Source: Rahnella aceris | GTDB taxonomy: Bacteria > Pseudomonadota > Gammaproteobacteria > Enterobacterales > Enterobacteriaceae | DNA: 64,000 nt | Direction of reading: 5' to 3' | Assembly: GCF_011684115.1 (NCBI RefSeq) | Contig: NZ_JAADJV010000001.1 | Span: 2,480,001 to 2,544,000 of the forward strand | Shown: positions 32,201 to 41,494 of the stretch, piece after piece | Layout of the letters: the number at the start of each line of letters is the position of its first letter | How positions within the stretch are numbered: position 1 is the stretch's first letter | Made by a program: the position numbers and the translations under genes | The notes under the pieces: generated by a model | Database searches by the model: none | What the model was told of the DNA's origin: nothing | The model's input: the letters and a program-made list of their open reading frames with translations, nothing else

Positions 32201-32659
32201 AGAAGACTGAAGATCATCGAGGGTATCGTTAAGACGATTTTCCAGCTGACGCAGCGATAAAGCGCCAAGTTGCGCTTTGTTGACGTCATCTTTGGGGTTG
32301 TTTTTGATTTGCTCGAGGCCATCCATCGCCACCCGTAACTTCTGCGGTGCTTCTGCGACCTGTTTTTGCAGCTGATTAACTTCCTGTTTCACCCGATCGA
32401 GCGCATCAAGGTATTCCAGCGTGTGGATCAAATCCTGTTGCGATAGCTTATCGACCGGCGTCAGGTTTTTTTGGCGATTTAACGCATCAAGCTGGTTTTG
32501 AACTTCATTACGGCCCGGAATATCATTACTGGCAGCATGACCGGGGAAGGAGAAAAGAAACAATGCAACGCATATCACAAACGTAAAAAAACCTGCCATT
32601 CCCTTTTTTTTCAGGAGAGAAATTACGTCAGAAGCGGCGGCCAGAAACCAGATAAACAT
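29264..32659 (-). CDS. mscK: Potassium-dependent mechanosensitive channel MscK (KefA)
   Basis: Large inner-membrane channel of 1131 residues. A signal-like helix at the N-terminus (AGFFTFVICVALFLFSFPG) is followed by a long coiled-coil periplasmic domain (about 45-480), then about eleven TM helices (from about 500). The MscS-like pore and vestibule domain is C-terminal (LSVGLGFGLQEIFANFVSG, ILFERPVRIGDTVTIG). The start is uncertain: ATG 32659 has no clear ribosome-binding site, and an ATG 20 codons later (32599) has GGGA directly next to it. The gene is convergent with ybaM. Confidence 0.94.
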   Translation of the reverse strand: MFIWFLAAASDVISLLKKKGMAGFFTFVICVALFLFSFPGHAASNDIPGRNEVQNQLDALNRQKNLTPVDKLSQQDLIHTLEYLDALDRVKQEVNQLQKQVAEAPQKLRVAMDGLEQIKNNPKDDVNKAQLGALSLRQLENRLNDTLDDLQSSQEDLSTFNTQLISLQTQPERVQNAMYTYSLAIQKIRNQLNGMSPGQQDLRTTQQNMLVTQQALLTAQIDLQRKSLEANTTLQDLLQKQRDYTNAHISQLEHTAQLLQEVVNGKRLILSERTAKEAQTPDDTSDIQNDPLVAQELGINRQLSERLIAATEEGNQLVQKNITVKNWLDRSAQAEHDLKEQITVLKGSLLLSRILYQQQQNTIPPSGLITDMSTHIADLRLEQFKINQQRDALFQGDSYIQGVVANSKETINGDISDALDQIVDMRRELLDQLNKQLGNQLSLAISLQINQQQLLSINQSLTETLTQQIFWVSSNKPMNWEFIKSLPDEVKNQLSSLHVSIPPGELMLGALHSLPVTIPLLTVILLLLWRRKYINQRIEMLSNDVGQLKRDSQLHTPQALALMALNVLPGVLLMLGIGYWLSVCDIEPSDFFWTLAQRLAVFQLVMGFCYRILKPGGINERHFNTPAATCAHYRRSVIRLSLVMLPLIFWSVRGEKAPLGLVDDIIGQVVIFLTMLALTVLVFPIARDGWREKDSHSIRLVVVTAIALAPIFFVGLVVSGYFYTTLRLAGRWIDSLYLLIFWNIAYLAALRGLSVAARRLAYRRALARRQTIAAKDGPEGNEPVEEPQIGLDQINQQSLRLTTMGLFFIFATVFYWIWSDLLTVISYLDSITLWHYSSTVAGAVIQQTVTLGNFLLGFLAVIVAYVLTRNLPGLLEVVVLSRLQLRQGTSYAITTILTYSITVIGAVTALGSLGVSWDKLQWLVAALSVGLGFGLQEIFANFVSGLIILFERPVRIGDTVTIGTFSGTVSRIRIRATTIIDFDRKEVIIPNKAFVTERLINWSLSDTVTRVLIKLGVAYGSDLDKVKEILLQAAHENARVMSDPAPLVFFLNFGASTLDHELRVYVRELGDRSYTVDELNRSIDKLCRENGINIAFNQLEVYLHNQDGSEVQEVKRVMRQPGDEPDALPQS

Positions 32660-32828
32660 ACGTCGGTGTCAACTCATACCAAATGAATAATAGGTGATGA
32701 CAATAGCAGCGTTCACGATGAAAGGAAGGAGAAAAGCGTATCTGAATACAACATCAGTGTGTTTATTTTGTCGCCAAAATGGAGAACAGATTTGCAGGCT
32801 TATTAATACAGCGGAAAGCAGTAAGACG

Positions 32829-33467
32829 TTATTTTATCATGGTAAGAAAGGATGAGTGGCGGAGCATATCTATATACGTATCCACAAACCTTCCGGCATT
32901 GCCTTCTAAATCAAAGCTTTCAGGAATAAATAACCAGTTTTCCATTAAACCGGAGAGATAGGCGCGTAAAATAACTGCGGCCTGGCGGGTATCGAGATTG
33001 GCCGGGAGTTGCTTTTCTTCTATGCAGCGTACGAGAATACGCTCAATTTTACCGTATCCTTCCATATAGAGCGCTTTGCGCGCTTCATGAACCGATGTCA
33101 TCTCCCCAACAAATTCACATTTATGGAATATAATCTCCATCAATGCTTTACGCTGGCTATCTGTGACGGTGGCGACCAGTATGTAAATAAGGATTTCGCG
33201 CAAAATACGCAGTGGATTATTCGGAAACTTTGTCTGATACTCTACTTCGAGCACTTTTATCCGGGATTCATAAGCTTCCCAGATCGCGTTAAACAGTTCC
33301 ACTTTGTTCCTGAAATGCCAATAAATTGCGCCCCGCGTCACACCGGCTGCATTTGCAATATCAGTCAGTGATGTCGACGATACTCCACGGGCAGAAAATT
33401 CACGCACAGCAGCATCCAGAATCTGTTGTCTGGTTTCCAGTGCCTGTGATTTGGTTTTTCGTGCCAT
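32829..33467 (-). CDS. acrR: TetR-family repressor AcrR
   Basis: Repressor of acrAB of 212 residues. The start at 33467 (MARKTKSQ) matches E. coli; a longer frame upstream would cross the operator. The HTH is [24 protein letters not shown] (split as positions 28-51), followed by the ligand-binding helices including the conserved [17 protein letters not shown]. It is divergent from acrA and the operator lies between them. Confidence 0.97.
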   Translation of the reverse strand: MARKTKSQALETRQQILDAAVREFSARGVSSTSLTDIANAAGVTRGAIYWHFRNKVELFNAIWEAYESRIKVLEVEYQTKFPNNPLRILREILIYILVATVTDSQRKALMEIIFHKCEFVGEMTSVHEARKALYMEGYGKIERILVRCIEEKQLPANLDTRQAAVILRAYLSGLMENWLFIPESFDLEGNAGRFVDTYIDMLRHSSFLTMIK

Positions 33468-33494
33468 AGGTTTATCTTTATGGGGAGTTTGATT

Positions 33495-33518
33495 TACATA
33501 CATTCTTGAATGTATGTA
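33495..33518. promoter_or_regulatory. AcrR operator between acrR and acrA
   Basis: A 24-bp palindrome with arms TACATACATTC and GAATGTATGTA around a TT centre, the same box that AcrR binds in E. coli. It is 27 bases from acrR and 90 bases from acrA, so it can control both. Confidence 0.95.
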
Positions 33519-33608
33519 ACATAGCACGCACATACTAAAAGCGCAGCAATGGATTTGGGATGTTGTGATCCATTGGACAATTTGAAATCGGACACTTGAG
33601 GTTTATTT

Positions 33609-34784
33609 ATGAACAAAAACAGAGGGTTAACGCCTCTGGCGGTAGTTCTGATGCTATCCGGAAGCTTAGCACTTACAGGATGTAACGATAAAGAAGCTCA
33701 GCAAGGTGCGCCACAGGCTCCGCAGGTTGGCGTCGTTACCCTGAAAACTGAACCGCTTAATGTGACTACCGAACTTCCTGGTCGTACTGCTGCTTTTCGC
33801 ATTGCTGAAGTGCGCCCGCAGGTTAACGGTATCATTCTCAAACGTAACTTCGTTGAAGGTAGCGACATCAAAGCCGGTACCTCCTTATATCAAATTGATC
33901 CTGCCACTTATCAGGCCGCGTATGACAGCGCTAAAGGCGATCTGGTAAAAGCTCAGGCGAATGCACAAATTTCCCGTCTTACCGTGACACGTTACAAGCC
34001 TCTGCTCGGTACCAGTTACATCAGCAAGCAAGATTACGATACGGCTGTCGCAACTGCGGCACAGGCTGATGCTGCAGTAGTCAGTGCGAAAGCAGCCGTT
34101 GAGTCTGCACGCATCAATCTCGCTTACACCAAAGTGACCTCCCCGATCAGCGGACGTATCGGTAAATCGTCTGTGACAGAAGGTGCACTGGTGTCTAACG
34201 GCCAGGCCACTGCGCTGGCAACCGTGCAACAGCTCGACCCTATCTACGTTGACGTAACACAGTCCAGCAATGATTTCCTGCGTCTGAAACAGGAACTGGC
34301 TGACGGTTCACTGAAACAGGCTGACGGTAAAGCGCAAGTCAAACTGCTGATGGATAACGGTAAAGAATATTCACAGCCGGGTACATTAGAATTCTCTGAT
34401 GTGACTGTTGATGAAACCACCGGTTCCATTACTTTACGAGCCATCTTCCCGAATCCAAATGATTCCCTGCTGCCGGGTATGTTTGTGCGCGCACGTCTTG
34501 ATGAAGGTGTTAACAACAACGCACTGCTGGTTCCGCAGCAAGGTATCACTCGTAACCCACGTGGTGATGCAACAGCGATGGTTATCGGCGCTGACAATAA
34601 AGTTGAACTTCGTACTGTGACCACAACACAAGCTATTGGCGACAAATGGGTTGTTACTGACGGTTTAAAAAGTGGCGATAAAGTTATCGTGACAGGACTG
34701 CAAAAAATTAAGCCAGGCGTACAGGTTACTGCACAGGAAGTCGATCAAAACGCAGCAGCGCCCGCTACAGCGACGAAGTCTTAA
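33609..34784 (+). CDS. acrA: Multidrug efflux periplasmic adaptor AcrA
   Basis: Lipoprotein membrane-fusion protein of 391 residues linking AcrB to TolC. The lipobox LTGC puts the lipidated Cys at residue 25. The order is barrel-sandwich (lipoyl) halves around an alpha-hairpin (about 95-170), then beta-barrel and membrane-proximal domains; LAYTKVTSPISGRIG is the characteristic motif. acrB starts 16 bases downstream in the same operon. Confidence 0.97.
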   Translation: MNKNRGLTPLAVVLMLSGSLALTGCNDKEAQQGAPQAPQVGVVTLKTEPLNVTTELPGRTAAFRIAEVRPQVNGIILKRNFVEGSDIKAGTSLYQIDPATYQAAYDSAKGDLVKAQANAQISRLTVTRYKPLLGTSYISKQDYDTAVATAAQADAAVVSAKAAVESARINLAYTKVTSPISGRIGKSSVTEGALVSNGQATALATVQQLDPIYVDVTQSSNDFLRLKQELADGSLKQADGKAQVKLLMDNGKEYSQPGTLEFSDVTVDETTGSITLRAIFPNPNDSLLPGMFVRARLDEGVNNNALLVPQQGITRNPRGDATAMVIGADNKVELRTVTTTQAIGDKWVVTDGLKSGDKVIVTGLQKIKPGVQVTAQEVDQNAAAPATATKS

Positions 34785-34800
34785 TAGGAGCCGGTAATTC

Positions 34801-37800
34801 ATGGCTAAGTTTTTTATAGATCGTCCCATCTTTGCATGGGTGATCGCCATCATAATCATGTTGGCGGGGGGATTGGCAATTCTTAAATTGCCAATTGCGC
34901 AGTATCCAACCGTTGCGCCACCGGCTATCCAGCTGACCGCAACCTATCCGGGCGCGGATGCGCAAACGGTACAGGATACCGTTACTCAGGTTATTGAACA
35001 GAACATGAACGGTATCGACAACATGATGTACATGTCGTCGACCAGTGATTCATCCGGTACTGTTCAGATTACCCTGACCTTTGCTTCAGGTACTGACGCG
35101 GATATCGCACAGGTACAGGTTCAGAACAAACTGCAGCTCGCAACGCCGTTGCTGCCGCAGGAAGTTCAGCAACAGGGTATCTCCGTTGAGAAATCGAGCA
35201 GCAGCTTCCTGATGGTGGCCGGTTTTATTTCCAACAATGGTTCAATGACTCAGGATGACATCGCCGACTACGTCGGTTCCAACGTCAAGGATCCTATCAG
35301 CCGTACCGCCGGTGTGGGTGACGTTCAGCTGTTCGGTGCTCAGTACGCGATGCGTATCTGGATGGATCCGAACAAACTGAACAACTTCCAGCTGACGCCG
35401 GTGGATGTGATTAACGCCATCAAAGTTCAGAACAACCAGATTGCAGCCGGTCAGTTGGGTGGTACGCCACCGGTTCCGGGCCAGCAGTTGAACTCCTCTA
35501 TCGTGGCCCAGACCCGTCTGAAGTCACCGGATGAATTCGGCAAAATCATTCTGAAAGTGAATCAGGATGGTTCTCAGGTTCGCCTGAAAGATGTGGCTAA
35601 AATCGAACTCGGTGGTGAAAACTACGACGTTATTGCCCGTTTTAACGGACAACCTGCGTCAGGTTTGGGTATCAAACTGGCAACGGGTGCGAACGCCCTG
35701 AACACCGCAGCGTCTGTAAAAGCCACGCTGGCTAAACTTGAACCGTTCTTCCCGGCTGGCTTAGAAGTTGTTTACCCATACGACACTACGCCGTTCGTAA
35801 AAATCTCGATTAAAGAAGTCGGTAAAACGCTGTTCGAGGCCATCGTCCTGGTATTCCTGGTGATGTTCCTGTTCCTGCAAAACTTCCGCGCAACCCTGAT
35901 CCCAACGATCGCGGTTCCTGTGGTCTTGCTGGGCACCTTTGCAATCCTGGCGGCATTCGGTTATTCGATAAACACCCTGACGATGTTCGGGATGGTGCTC
36001 GCGATAGGCTTGCTCGTCGATGACGCCATCGTCGTCGTCGAGAACGTCGAACGCGTCATGGTCGAAGAGGGGCTGCCGCCTAAAGAAGCCACCAAAAAAT
36101 CCATGGAGCAAATCCAGGGTGCATTGGTCGGTATCGCGATGGTGCTGTCCGCAGTATTCATTCCGATGGCCTTCTTCGGCGGTTCAACCGGTGTTATCTA
36201 CCGTCAGTTCTCCATCACCATCGTTTCTGCCATGGTGCTGTCGGTTCTGGTGGCGATGATCCTGACGCCTGCGCTTTGTGCGACCATGCTTAAGCCGGTT
36301 GCCAAAGGCGAGCATCACGAGAAGAAAGGTTTCTTCGGCTGGTTTAACAAGAAATTCGAGCAAAGTACGCACCACTACACCGACAGCGTAGGCAACATTC
36401 TGCGCAGCACCGGTCGTTATCTGGTGATTTATCTGTTGATCGTTGTCGGCATGGCATTCCTGTTTATCCGCCTGCCAACCTCCTTCCTGCCGGAAGAAGA
36501 CCAGGGTGTATTCCTGACCATGGCGCAATTGCCAGCAGGTGCAACCCAGGAACGTACGCAGAAAGTGCTCGATGAAGTTACCGATTACTATCTGAACAAA
36601 GAAAAAGCTAACGTGAACTCGGTGTTTACGGTTAACGGCTTTGGCTTCGCAGGTCGTGGTCAGAATACCGGTATCGCGTTCGTCAGTCTGAAAGACTGGT
36701 CTGAGCGTAGCGGCGCTGAAAACAAGGTTCCTGCGATTGCAGGCCGTGCAATGGGTGCGTTCAGTACCATTAAAGATGCACTGGTGTTCCCGTTCAACTT
36801 ACCCGCGATTGTTGAGTTGGGTACGGCGACAGGCTTCGACTTCCAGCTGATTGACCAGGCTAACCTTGGGCATGACAAACTGACACAAGCACGTAACCAG
36901 TTGCTGGGCATGGTGGCTCAACATCCTGACTTGCTGACTCAGGTTCGTCCGAACGGTCTGGAAGATACACCACAGTACAAAATCGAGATTGATCAGGAAA
37001 AAGCAACGGCACTTGGCGTTTCAATTTCCGACATCAACACCACATTGGGTGCCTCGGTTGGTGGTAGCTACGTCAACGACTTCATCGATCGTGGTCGTGT
37101 GAAGAAAGTGTACGTTCAGGCTGAAAATAAATACCGTATGTTGCCATCAGACATCAACAATCTGTATGTCCGTGGCAGCGCAGGCCAGATGGTGCCGTTC
37201 TCCGCGTTCTCAAGTGCGAAATGGGAATACGGCTCACCGCGTCTGGAACGTTATAACGGCCTGCCATCAATGGAAATTCTGGGTCAGCCAGCTCCGGGTA
37301 AAAGTTCGGGTGCTGCCATGGCGATGATGGAGTCTCTGGCTTCTAAACTGCCAAACGGTATCGGCTATGACTGGACTGGCCTGTCTTATCAGGAACGTTT
37401 GTCAGGTAACCAGGCTCCGGCCTTGTACGCTATCTCCCTGATCGTCGTCTTCCTGTGTCTGGCAGCGTTGTACGAAAGCTGGTCAATACCGTTCTCGGTT
37501 ATGCTGGTGGTTCCGCTCGGTGTTGTCGGTGCACTTATTGCAGCTACGATGCGCGGTTTGAGCAACGACGTATACTTCCAGGTGGGTCTGCTGACCACTA
37601 TCGGGCTGTCTGCGAAGAACGCCATATTGATTGTTGAATTCGCCAAAGACCTGATGGATAAAGAAGGCAAAGGTCTTATCGAATCAACGCTTGAAGCGGT
37701 TCGTATGCGTCTGCGCCCGATCCTGATGACATCGCTGGCGTTCATCCTTGGTGTTATGCCGCTGGTTATCAGTTCCGGTGCAGGTTCCGGCTCACAGAAC

Positions 37801-37953
37801 GCTGTAGGTACCGGCGTAATGGGCGGGATGATCACGGCGACCCTGCTGGCGATCTTCTTTGTTCCGGTCTTCTTCGTGGTGGTTCGTCGCCGCTTTGGTA
37901 AGAAGAACGAGGATATCGAACATACGCACAAAGTAGAGCATCCGACGCTGTAA
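34801..37953 (+). CDS. acrB: RND multidrug efflux pump AcrB
   Basis: Proton-driven inner-membrane pump of 1050 residues. The proton-relay Asp pair is in [17 protein letters not shown] near 407, and the relay Lys is in [14 protein letters not shown] near 940. Two six-helix halves each carry a large periplasmic loop. N-terminal [17 protein letters not shown] matches E. coli. AAAGGCC-type terminator follows. Confidence 0.98.
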   Translation: MAKFFIDRPIFAWVIAIIIMLAGGLAILKLPIAQYPTVAPPAIQLTATYPGADAQTVQDTVTQVIEQNMNGIDNMMYMSSTSDSSGTVQITLTFASGTDADIAQVQVQNKLQLATPLLPQEVQQQGISVEKSSSSFLMVAGFISNNGSMTQDDIADYVGSNVKDPISRTAGVGDVQLFGAQYAMRIWMDPNKLNNFQLTPVDVINAIKVQNNQIAAGQLGGTPPVPGQQLNSSIVAQTRLKSPDEFGKIILKVNQDGSQVRLKDVAKIELGGENYDVIARFNGQPASGLGIKLATGANALNTAASVKATLAKLEPFFPAGLEVVYPYDTTPFVKISIKEVGKTLFEAIVLVFLVMFLFLQNFRATLIPTIAVPVVLLGTFAILAAFGYSINTLTMFGMVLAIGLLVDDAIVVVENVERVMVEEGLPPKEATKKSMEQIQGALVGIAMVLSAVFIPMAFFGGSTGVIYRQFSITIVSAMVLSVLVAMILTPALCATMLKPVAKGEHHEKKGFFGWFNKKFEQSTHHYTDSVGNILRSTGRYLVIYLLIVVGMAFLFIRLPTSFLPEEDQGVFLTMAQLPAGATQERTQKVLDEVTDYYLNKEKANVNSVFTVNGFGFAGRGQNTGIAFVSLKDWSERSGAENKVPAIAGRAMGAFSTIKDALVFPFNLPAIVELGTATGFDFQLIDQANLGHDKLTQARNQLLGMVAQHPDLLTQVRPNGLEDTPQYKIEIDQEKATALGVSISDINTTLGASVGGSYVNDFIDRGRVKKVYVQAENKYRMLPSDINNLYVRGSAGQMVPFSAFSSAKWEYGSPRLERYNGLPSMEILGQPAPGKSSGAAMAMMESLASKLPNGIGYDWTGLSYQERLSGNQAPALYAISLIVVFLCLAALYESWSIPFSVMLVVPLGVVGALIAATMRGLSNDVYFQVGLLTTIGLSAKNAILIVEFAKDLMDKEGKGLIESTLEAVRMRLRPILMTSLAFILGVMPLVISSGAGSGSQNAVGTGVMGGMITATLLAIFFVPVFFVVVRRRFGKKNEDIEHTHKVEHPTL

Positions 37954-37975
37954 CCGGATCTCCCATCTAAACGAA

Positions 37976-38000
37976 AGGCCGCTTATGCGGCCTTTTTTTT
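37976..38000 (+). terminator. Terminator of acrAB
   Basis: The 6-bp stem GGCCGC with GCGGCC has a 4-base loop and is followed by eight T residues, 23 bases after the acrB stop. Confidence 0.95.
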
Positions 38001-38038
38001 CGCCTGAGACTTGAACCGGAAAAAGGATGAGTGCATAA

Positions 38039-38061
38039 TTAATGTTATAGTATAACATAAC
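38039..38061 (+). promoter_or_regulatory. Zur box upstream of rpmE2
   Basis: A near-palindrome containing AATGTTATAGTATAACAT, matching the enterobacterial Zur consensus AATGTTATANTATAACATT. It ends 13 bases before the rpmE2 ATG. It predicts repression in zinc sufficiency and induction in zinc starvation. Confidence 0.92.
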
Positions 38062-38074
38062 ACTTAGAGGCATT

Positions 38075-38329
38075 ATGAAACCCACTATCCATCCTGCGTA
38101 CCGCACCGTGGTTTTTCACGACACCAGTGCTGACGAATACTTCAAAGTTGGGTCGACTATCTCGACGGAGCGCACCATTGAACTGGAAGGCGCTACCTAC
38201 CCGTATATCAGCATTGAAGTGTCTTCAGCCTCTCACCCTTACTACACCGGTAAGCAGAAAGAGTATTCCAAAGAAGGAAGTACCGCGCGCTTTAACCAAC
38301 GCTTCGGCAGCTTCCTCGGTAAGAAATAA
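38075..38329 (+). CDS. rpmE2: Zinc-independent 50S ribosomal protein L31 type B
   Basis: Ribosomal protein of 84 residues (YkgM type). It contains no cysteine at all, unlike the zinc-binding L31 paralogue, and has the B-type blocks [25 protein letters not shown] and [12 protein letters not shown]. When zinc is scarce it replaces L31, releasing bound zinc. It is first in a two-gene Zur-controlled operon. Confidence 0.97.
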   Translation: MKPTIHPAYRTVVFHDTSADEYFKVGSTISTERTIELEGATYPYISIEVSSASHPYYTGKQKEYSKEGSTARFNQRFGSFLGKK

Positions 38330-38349
38330 ATGACATCAGGGAAATCGTT

Positions 38350-38490
38350 ATGCAGGTTCTGAGTTCATTACGTTCAGCGAAAAATCGTCATCCGGATTGC
38401 CGCGTAGTCCGCCGCAAAGGCAGGGTTTATGTGATTTGCAAAAGCAATCCACGTTTTAAAGCCGTACAAGGTAAGAAGAAAAAGCGTTAA
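38350..38490 (+). CDS. rpmJ2: Zinc-independent 50S ribosomal protein L36 type B
   Basis: Ribosomal protein of 46 residues (YkgO type), too short for many gene finders. It reads [17 protein letters not shown], then [15 protein letters not shown] and a KKKKR tail, nearly the same as E. coli YkgO. Only two cysteines are present, so the four-ligand zinc ribbon of the standard L36 is missing. It begins 20 bases after rpmE2. Confidence 0.96.
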   Translation: MQVLSSLRSAKNRHPDCRVVRRKGRVYVICKSNPRFKAVQGKKKKR

Positions 38491-38524
38491 CACCTCGTCT
38501 TCTCATTCCTTCTGTACTAAAAAC

Positions 38525-38558
38525 AAAAGCCCCGTCGCTTGCCCGACAGGGCTTTTTC
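38525..38558. terminator. Terminator of rpmE2-rpmJ2, probably bidirectional
   Basis: Stem AAAGCCC-GTCG with CGAC-GGGCTTT (one internal mismatch) is followed by TTTTTCTT on the plus strand and by a T-run on the minus strand. It lies between rpmJ2 and the convergent zinc importer operon. A second hairpin (38581-38607, GCTCC/GGAGC arms) lies just after the importer's last gene. Confidence 0.88.
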
Positions 38559-38614
38559 TTATGCTAAGACATGATGTAAAGCTCCCCACAGCATAGCCGT
38601 GAGGAGCGAAGATC

Positions 38615-39493
38615 TTATTTCATGCTGGCGACAATCGTCTCAACGTTATGCTTAAACGCTTTCACGTAAGTTGTCGCTGGTCCTTTCGGGCCGGACAATG
38701 CTTCAGGGTACAACTCCCCCCCTGGCTCAGCACCGCTGGCTGCTGCTATCTGTTTAACCAGACGCGGGTCGGTCTGATTTTCGATGAAGTAAGTTTTCAC
38801 CTTCTCTGCTTTAATCTGCTTAATCAGAGAAGCCACACCACTGGCACTTGCTTCAGCTTCCGTAGAAAAACCAACGGGCGCCATAAAGCTGACGTGATAT
38901 TCCTGACCAAAATAGCCGAAGGCATCATGGCTGGTCAGCACTTTACGTTTCGACTGTGGGATACCGGTAAATTCAGTTTTTGCCCACGCATCCAGCTTTT
39001 GCAATTGTTCAATATAAGCAGTGCCGCGGTGACGGAAATAATCCGCATCTTCTGGATCCACTTTGATCAGCGCATTCATCACGTTAGTGGCATAAATCAC
39101 GCCATTCGCCATACTGTTCCATGCGTGAGGATCGGTGATTTGCTTACCGTCTTCTTCCATTTTGCGGGAATTTACGCCTTCCGATGCTGTTACCAGATGA
39201 CCTTTATAACCCGATGCAGTCACCAGGCGATCGATCCACCCTTCCAGGCCCAGACCGCTGACAAAGACAACATCAGACGCATTGATGGCTTTGCTGTCTT
39301 TAGGTGAAGGTTCGAAGCTATGCGGGTCACCGTCCGGTCCGACTAACGTCGTGACTTTCACATGCTCCCCCCCCACTTCCTGAACGATATCTCCAAGAAT
39401 TGAAAAGCTGGCTACCGCATTGACGGTTTTAGCCATCGCCAGCGGACTCGACAGCAGGGCAGCTACTGCGAGTGATACAGGTAATAATTTCAT
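38615..39493 (-). CDS. Zinc/manganese-type ABC transporter substrate-binding protein
   Basis: Periplasmic cluster A-I metal-binding protein of 292 residues. The start at 39493 (MKLLPVSLAV) has AAGGGG at suitable spacing; an ATG one codon upstream is too close. Signal peptide ends near AMAKT. Predicted metal ligands are His in GDPHSFEP, His in DPHAWNS, His in TSHDAFGYF and Asp in ENQTDPRL, the usual His3-Asp set. It lacks the His-rich loop of ZnuA, so it is a second system, not ZnuA. The Zur box on its operon argues for zinc; manganese cannot be excluded from sequence. Confidence 0.88.
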   Translation of the reverse strand: MKLLPVSLAVAALLSSPLAMAKTVNAVASFSILGDIVQEVGGEHVKVTTLVGPDGDPHSFEPSPKDSKAINASDVVFVSGLGLEGWIDRLVTASGYKGHLVTASEGVNSRKMEEDGKQITDPHAWNSMANGVIYATNVMNALIKVDPEDADYFRHRGTAYIEQLQKLDAWAKTEFTGIPQSKRKVLTSHDAFGYFGQEYHVSFMAPVGFSTEAEASASGVASLIKQIKAEKVKTYFIENQTDPRLVKQIAAASGAEPGGELYPEALSGPKGPATTYVKAFKHNVETIVASMK

Positions 39494-39535
39494 CATTCCC
39501 CTTAATTGTGGTACTGCTTATTAACGTATTGCTGC

Positions 39536-40393
39536 TTAACTTCGCGAGGCGGTTAACATGCCGCCCCGCTTTCCGAATAAAACCGAAATGAAGAAGATCA
39601 CTGTCGCACTCAGCACTATCGCGGGCCCGGCGGGCAACGAAGCATAATAAGACCAGATGAGTCCTACAACGCTGGCAATCACACCAATAATCATCGCGCT
39701 CAGTAAGGTATGAGGCAGGTCGCGAGCCCAGAAACGGGCACTGGCGGCAGGCAACATCATCAGCCCGACAGACATCAGAGTGCCGAGGATCTGGAAACCC
39801 GCCACCAGATTGATCACCACCAGCGCCAGAAACATTCCATGGATCGCTGCCAGCCATTTTCCGGCGCTGACGCGCAGAAATAGCGAATCAAATGACTCAA
39901 TGACCAGTGCACGGTAAATGCATGCCAAGACCAGTAAAGAAAGACTGGCGATAATACCGACCATAATCATGGCGGATGAATCGATGGCAAGAATTGAGCC
40001 AAACAGCACATGTAAAAGATCCACGCTCGAACCGCGCAGGGAAACCAGCGTGACCCCAAGTGCCAGAGAGCCAAGATAGAAACCGGCAAAACTGGCGTCT
40101 TCTTTCAATTGTGTACGACGACTCACCAGCCCGGACAGCATCGCAACAGCCAGGCCTGCGATAAAACCACCAATCCCCATGGCGACCAGCGACATCCCCG
40201 AGATCAGATAGCCAATCGCTGCGCCGGGTAAAACAGCATGCGAAAGTGCATCACCCACCAGACTCATCCGGCGTAATAACAGGAAAACGCCCAATGGCGT
40301 GGCGCTGATTGATAATGCGATGCAGGCAATCAAAGCCCGCCGCATGAAGCCGAATTCAATGAAAGGATCGGCAAGCAGATGAAAAAGCATCAT
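39536..40393 (-). CDS. Zinc-type ABC transporter permease (ZnuB/ABC-3 family)
   Basis: Inner-membrane permease of 285 residues with about eight hydrophobic helices. The start at 40393 overlaps the ATPase stop as ATGA. Family motifs are RRMSLVGDALSHAVLPG near residue 40 and GFQILGTLMSVGLMMLPAA near residue 200. It is third in the Zur-controlled operon, 42 bases before the binding-protein gene. Confidence 0.9.
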   Translation of the reverse strand: MMLFHLLADPFIEFGFMRRALIACIALSISATPLGVFLLLRRMSLVGDALSHAVLPGAAIGYLISGMSLVAMGIGGFIAGLAVAMLSGLVSRRTQLKEDASFAGFYLGSLALGVTLVSLRGSSVDLLHVLFGSILAIDSSAMIMVGIIASLSLLVLACIYRALVIESFDSLFLRVSAGKWLAAIHGMFLALVVINLVAGFQILGTLMSVGLMMLPAASARFWARDLPHTLLSAMIIGVIASVVGLIWSYYASLPAGPAIVLSATVIFFISVLFGKRGGMLTASRS

Positions 40394-41118
40394 GAATTTG
40401 CGACTCCCGTCGTCAGGGAGAAAGGTTCTGTCGAAATGCAGGCATGCGCCTGATGAGGAAAATGCCCGAGGACATCCTGTGCGCTTCCCCATAAATTCTG
40501 CTGTCCACTGAGGTAAAGCACGTGCGGAAAGTGTCGTGCAACCATCGAAATATCATGCAAAACCGCGATGACAGTTTTTCCTTCCTGATGCCATTGCGCG
40601 ATGACTTTTAACAGTAAATCGATGGTTTGAGTGTCGATACCTGTGAACGGTTCATCAAGCATAATGAGGGGTGCCTGTTGCACCAGTAAGCGGGCAAACA
40701 GCGTACGTTGCAATTGCCCGCCAGAAAGCGATCCTACGGGCAGATGCGACATTTCCGTCATCCCCACCGTCTCCAGCGCCTTATCGACGGCTATCGCAGA
40801 CTGTTGGTTTATGCCACCGAATAACCCGCTTTGCGGCCAGCATCCCATCGCGACCAGATCAAACACGCTGATAGGGAAACTGCGATCCAGCTCAGCCTGC
40901 TGTGGCAAATACGCCAGTCGGGGGCGTTTCCCGCCCGTGAAAGTTATATTCCCTGCCACAGCCTGCTGCAAACCGGCTAATGTTTTGAGAAAGGTGGATT
41001 TCCCGGCACCGTTGGCACCAATGACAGCTGTCAGGGAACCCGGACAAAACTGTCCGTTAAGGGGCATGGCTACCGCCTGACGGTCATACCCCACTTCGAG
41101 GTCATTAACAAAAATCAT
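40390..41118 (-). CDS. Zinc-type ABC transporter ATP-binding protein
   Basis: Cytoplasmic ATPase of 242 residues in the ZnuC/MntB group. The start at 41118 (MIFVNDLEVGY) is fixed by an ATGA overlap with a small upstream ORF; a start 11 codons earlier has no ribosome-binding site and would overlap that ORF heavily. Walker A is GANGAGKST, signature LSGGQLQRTLFARL, Walker B PLIMLDEPFTGID and switch His VLHDIS. It is coupled at both ends. Confidence 0.92.
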   Translation of the reverse strand: MIFVNDLEVGYDRQAVAMPLNGQFCPGSLTAVIGANGAGKSTFLKTLAGLQQAVAGNITFTGGKRPRLAYLPQQAELDRSFPISVFDLVAMGCWPQSGLFGGINQQSAIAVDKALETVGMTEMSHLPVGSLSGGQLQRTLFARLLVQQAPLIMLDEPFTGIDTQTIDLLLKVIAQWHQEGKTVIAVLHDISMVARHFPHVLYLSGQQNLWGSAQDVLGHFPHQAHACISTEPFSLTTGVANS

Positions 41119-41222
41119 GGTAGTGAAATTGCCCAGTAAATAGCTGCCCATAACAAAGCGAGCACAGCCAGTACAGCGACGCAGCGTACCGGCGCAGAAA
41201 GTGTAAAGAGTGTTTTTGTCAT
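41115..41222 (-). CDS. Predicted 35-residue single-span membrane protein heading the zinc importer operon
   Basis: Small ORF, too short for standard gene calling. It reads MTKTLFTLSAPVRCV then a hydrophobic run AVLAVLALLWAAIYWAISLP. A strong ribosome-binding site (GGAGGGG) lies four to five bases upstream, the Zur box ends nine bases further, and the stop overlaps the ATPase start as ATGA. These three signs together argue for translation and coupling. I do not recognise a family. It could be an accessory subunit of the transporter, as small proteins are for other pumps, or a leader that only couples translation. Confidence 0.75.
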   Translation of the reverse strand: MTKTLFTLSAPVRCVAVLAVLALLWAAIYWAISLP

Positions 41223-41231
41223 ACCCCCTCC

Positions 41232-41254
41232 GAAAAGTTATAATATAACATCAC
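41232..41254 (-). promoter_or_regulatory. Zur box upstream of the zinc importer operon
   Basis: A near-palindrome with GTTATAATATAACAT at its centre matching the Zur consensus. On the minus strand TATATTATAAC within it can serve as the -10 region, so bound Zur would block RNA polymerase. It ends nine bases before the small ORF start. Confidence 0.9.
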
Positions 41255-41494
41255 AGTGGGGTATGAGTATCAATACATGAACTGTTTCAGTTTTTTACGG
41301 CAGAAGGGATAGCAGGCCGTTTTTGAGAGAACACGGATCTTAACTGTTAAAAAAGAGTAAAAATTGATGAATGAGTTGTAATTTGCACTACAATCAAAAA
41401 GTTATGGAATTTTGGTTTGGAAATTTTTTTCTCTGCCCAAAACACATCCTGATGAAAATATGCGATAATGAAGGGATATGTGCTTAAGAGGTAA

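Noticed and set aside
33521..33540. Mar/Sox/Rob box next to the AcrR operator
   Set aside because: ATAGCACGCA..CTAAAA resembles the consensus but needs an extra base in the spacer, so I could not support it.
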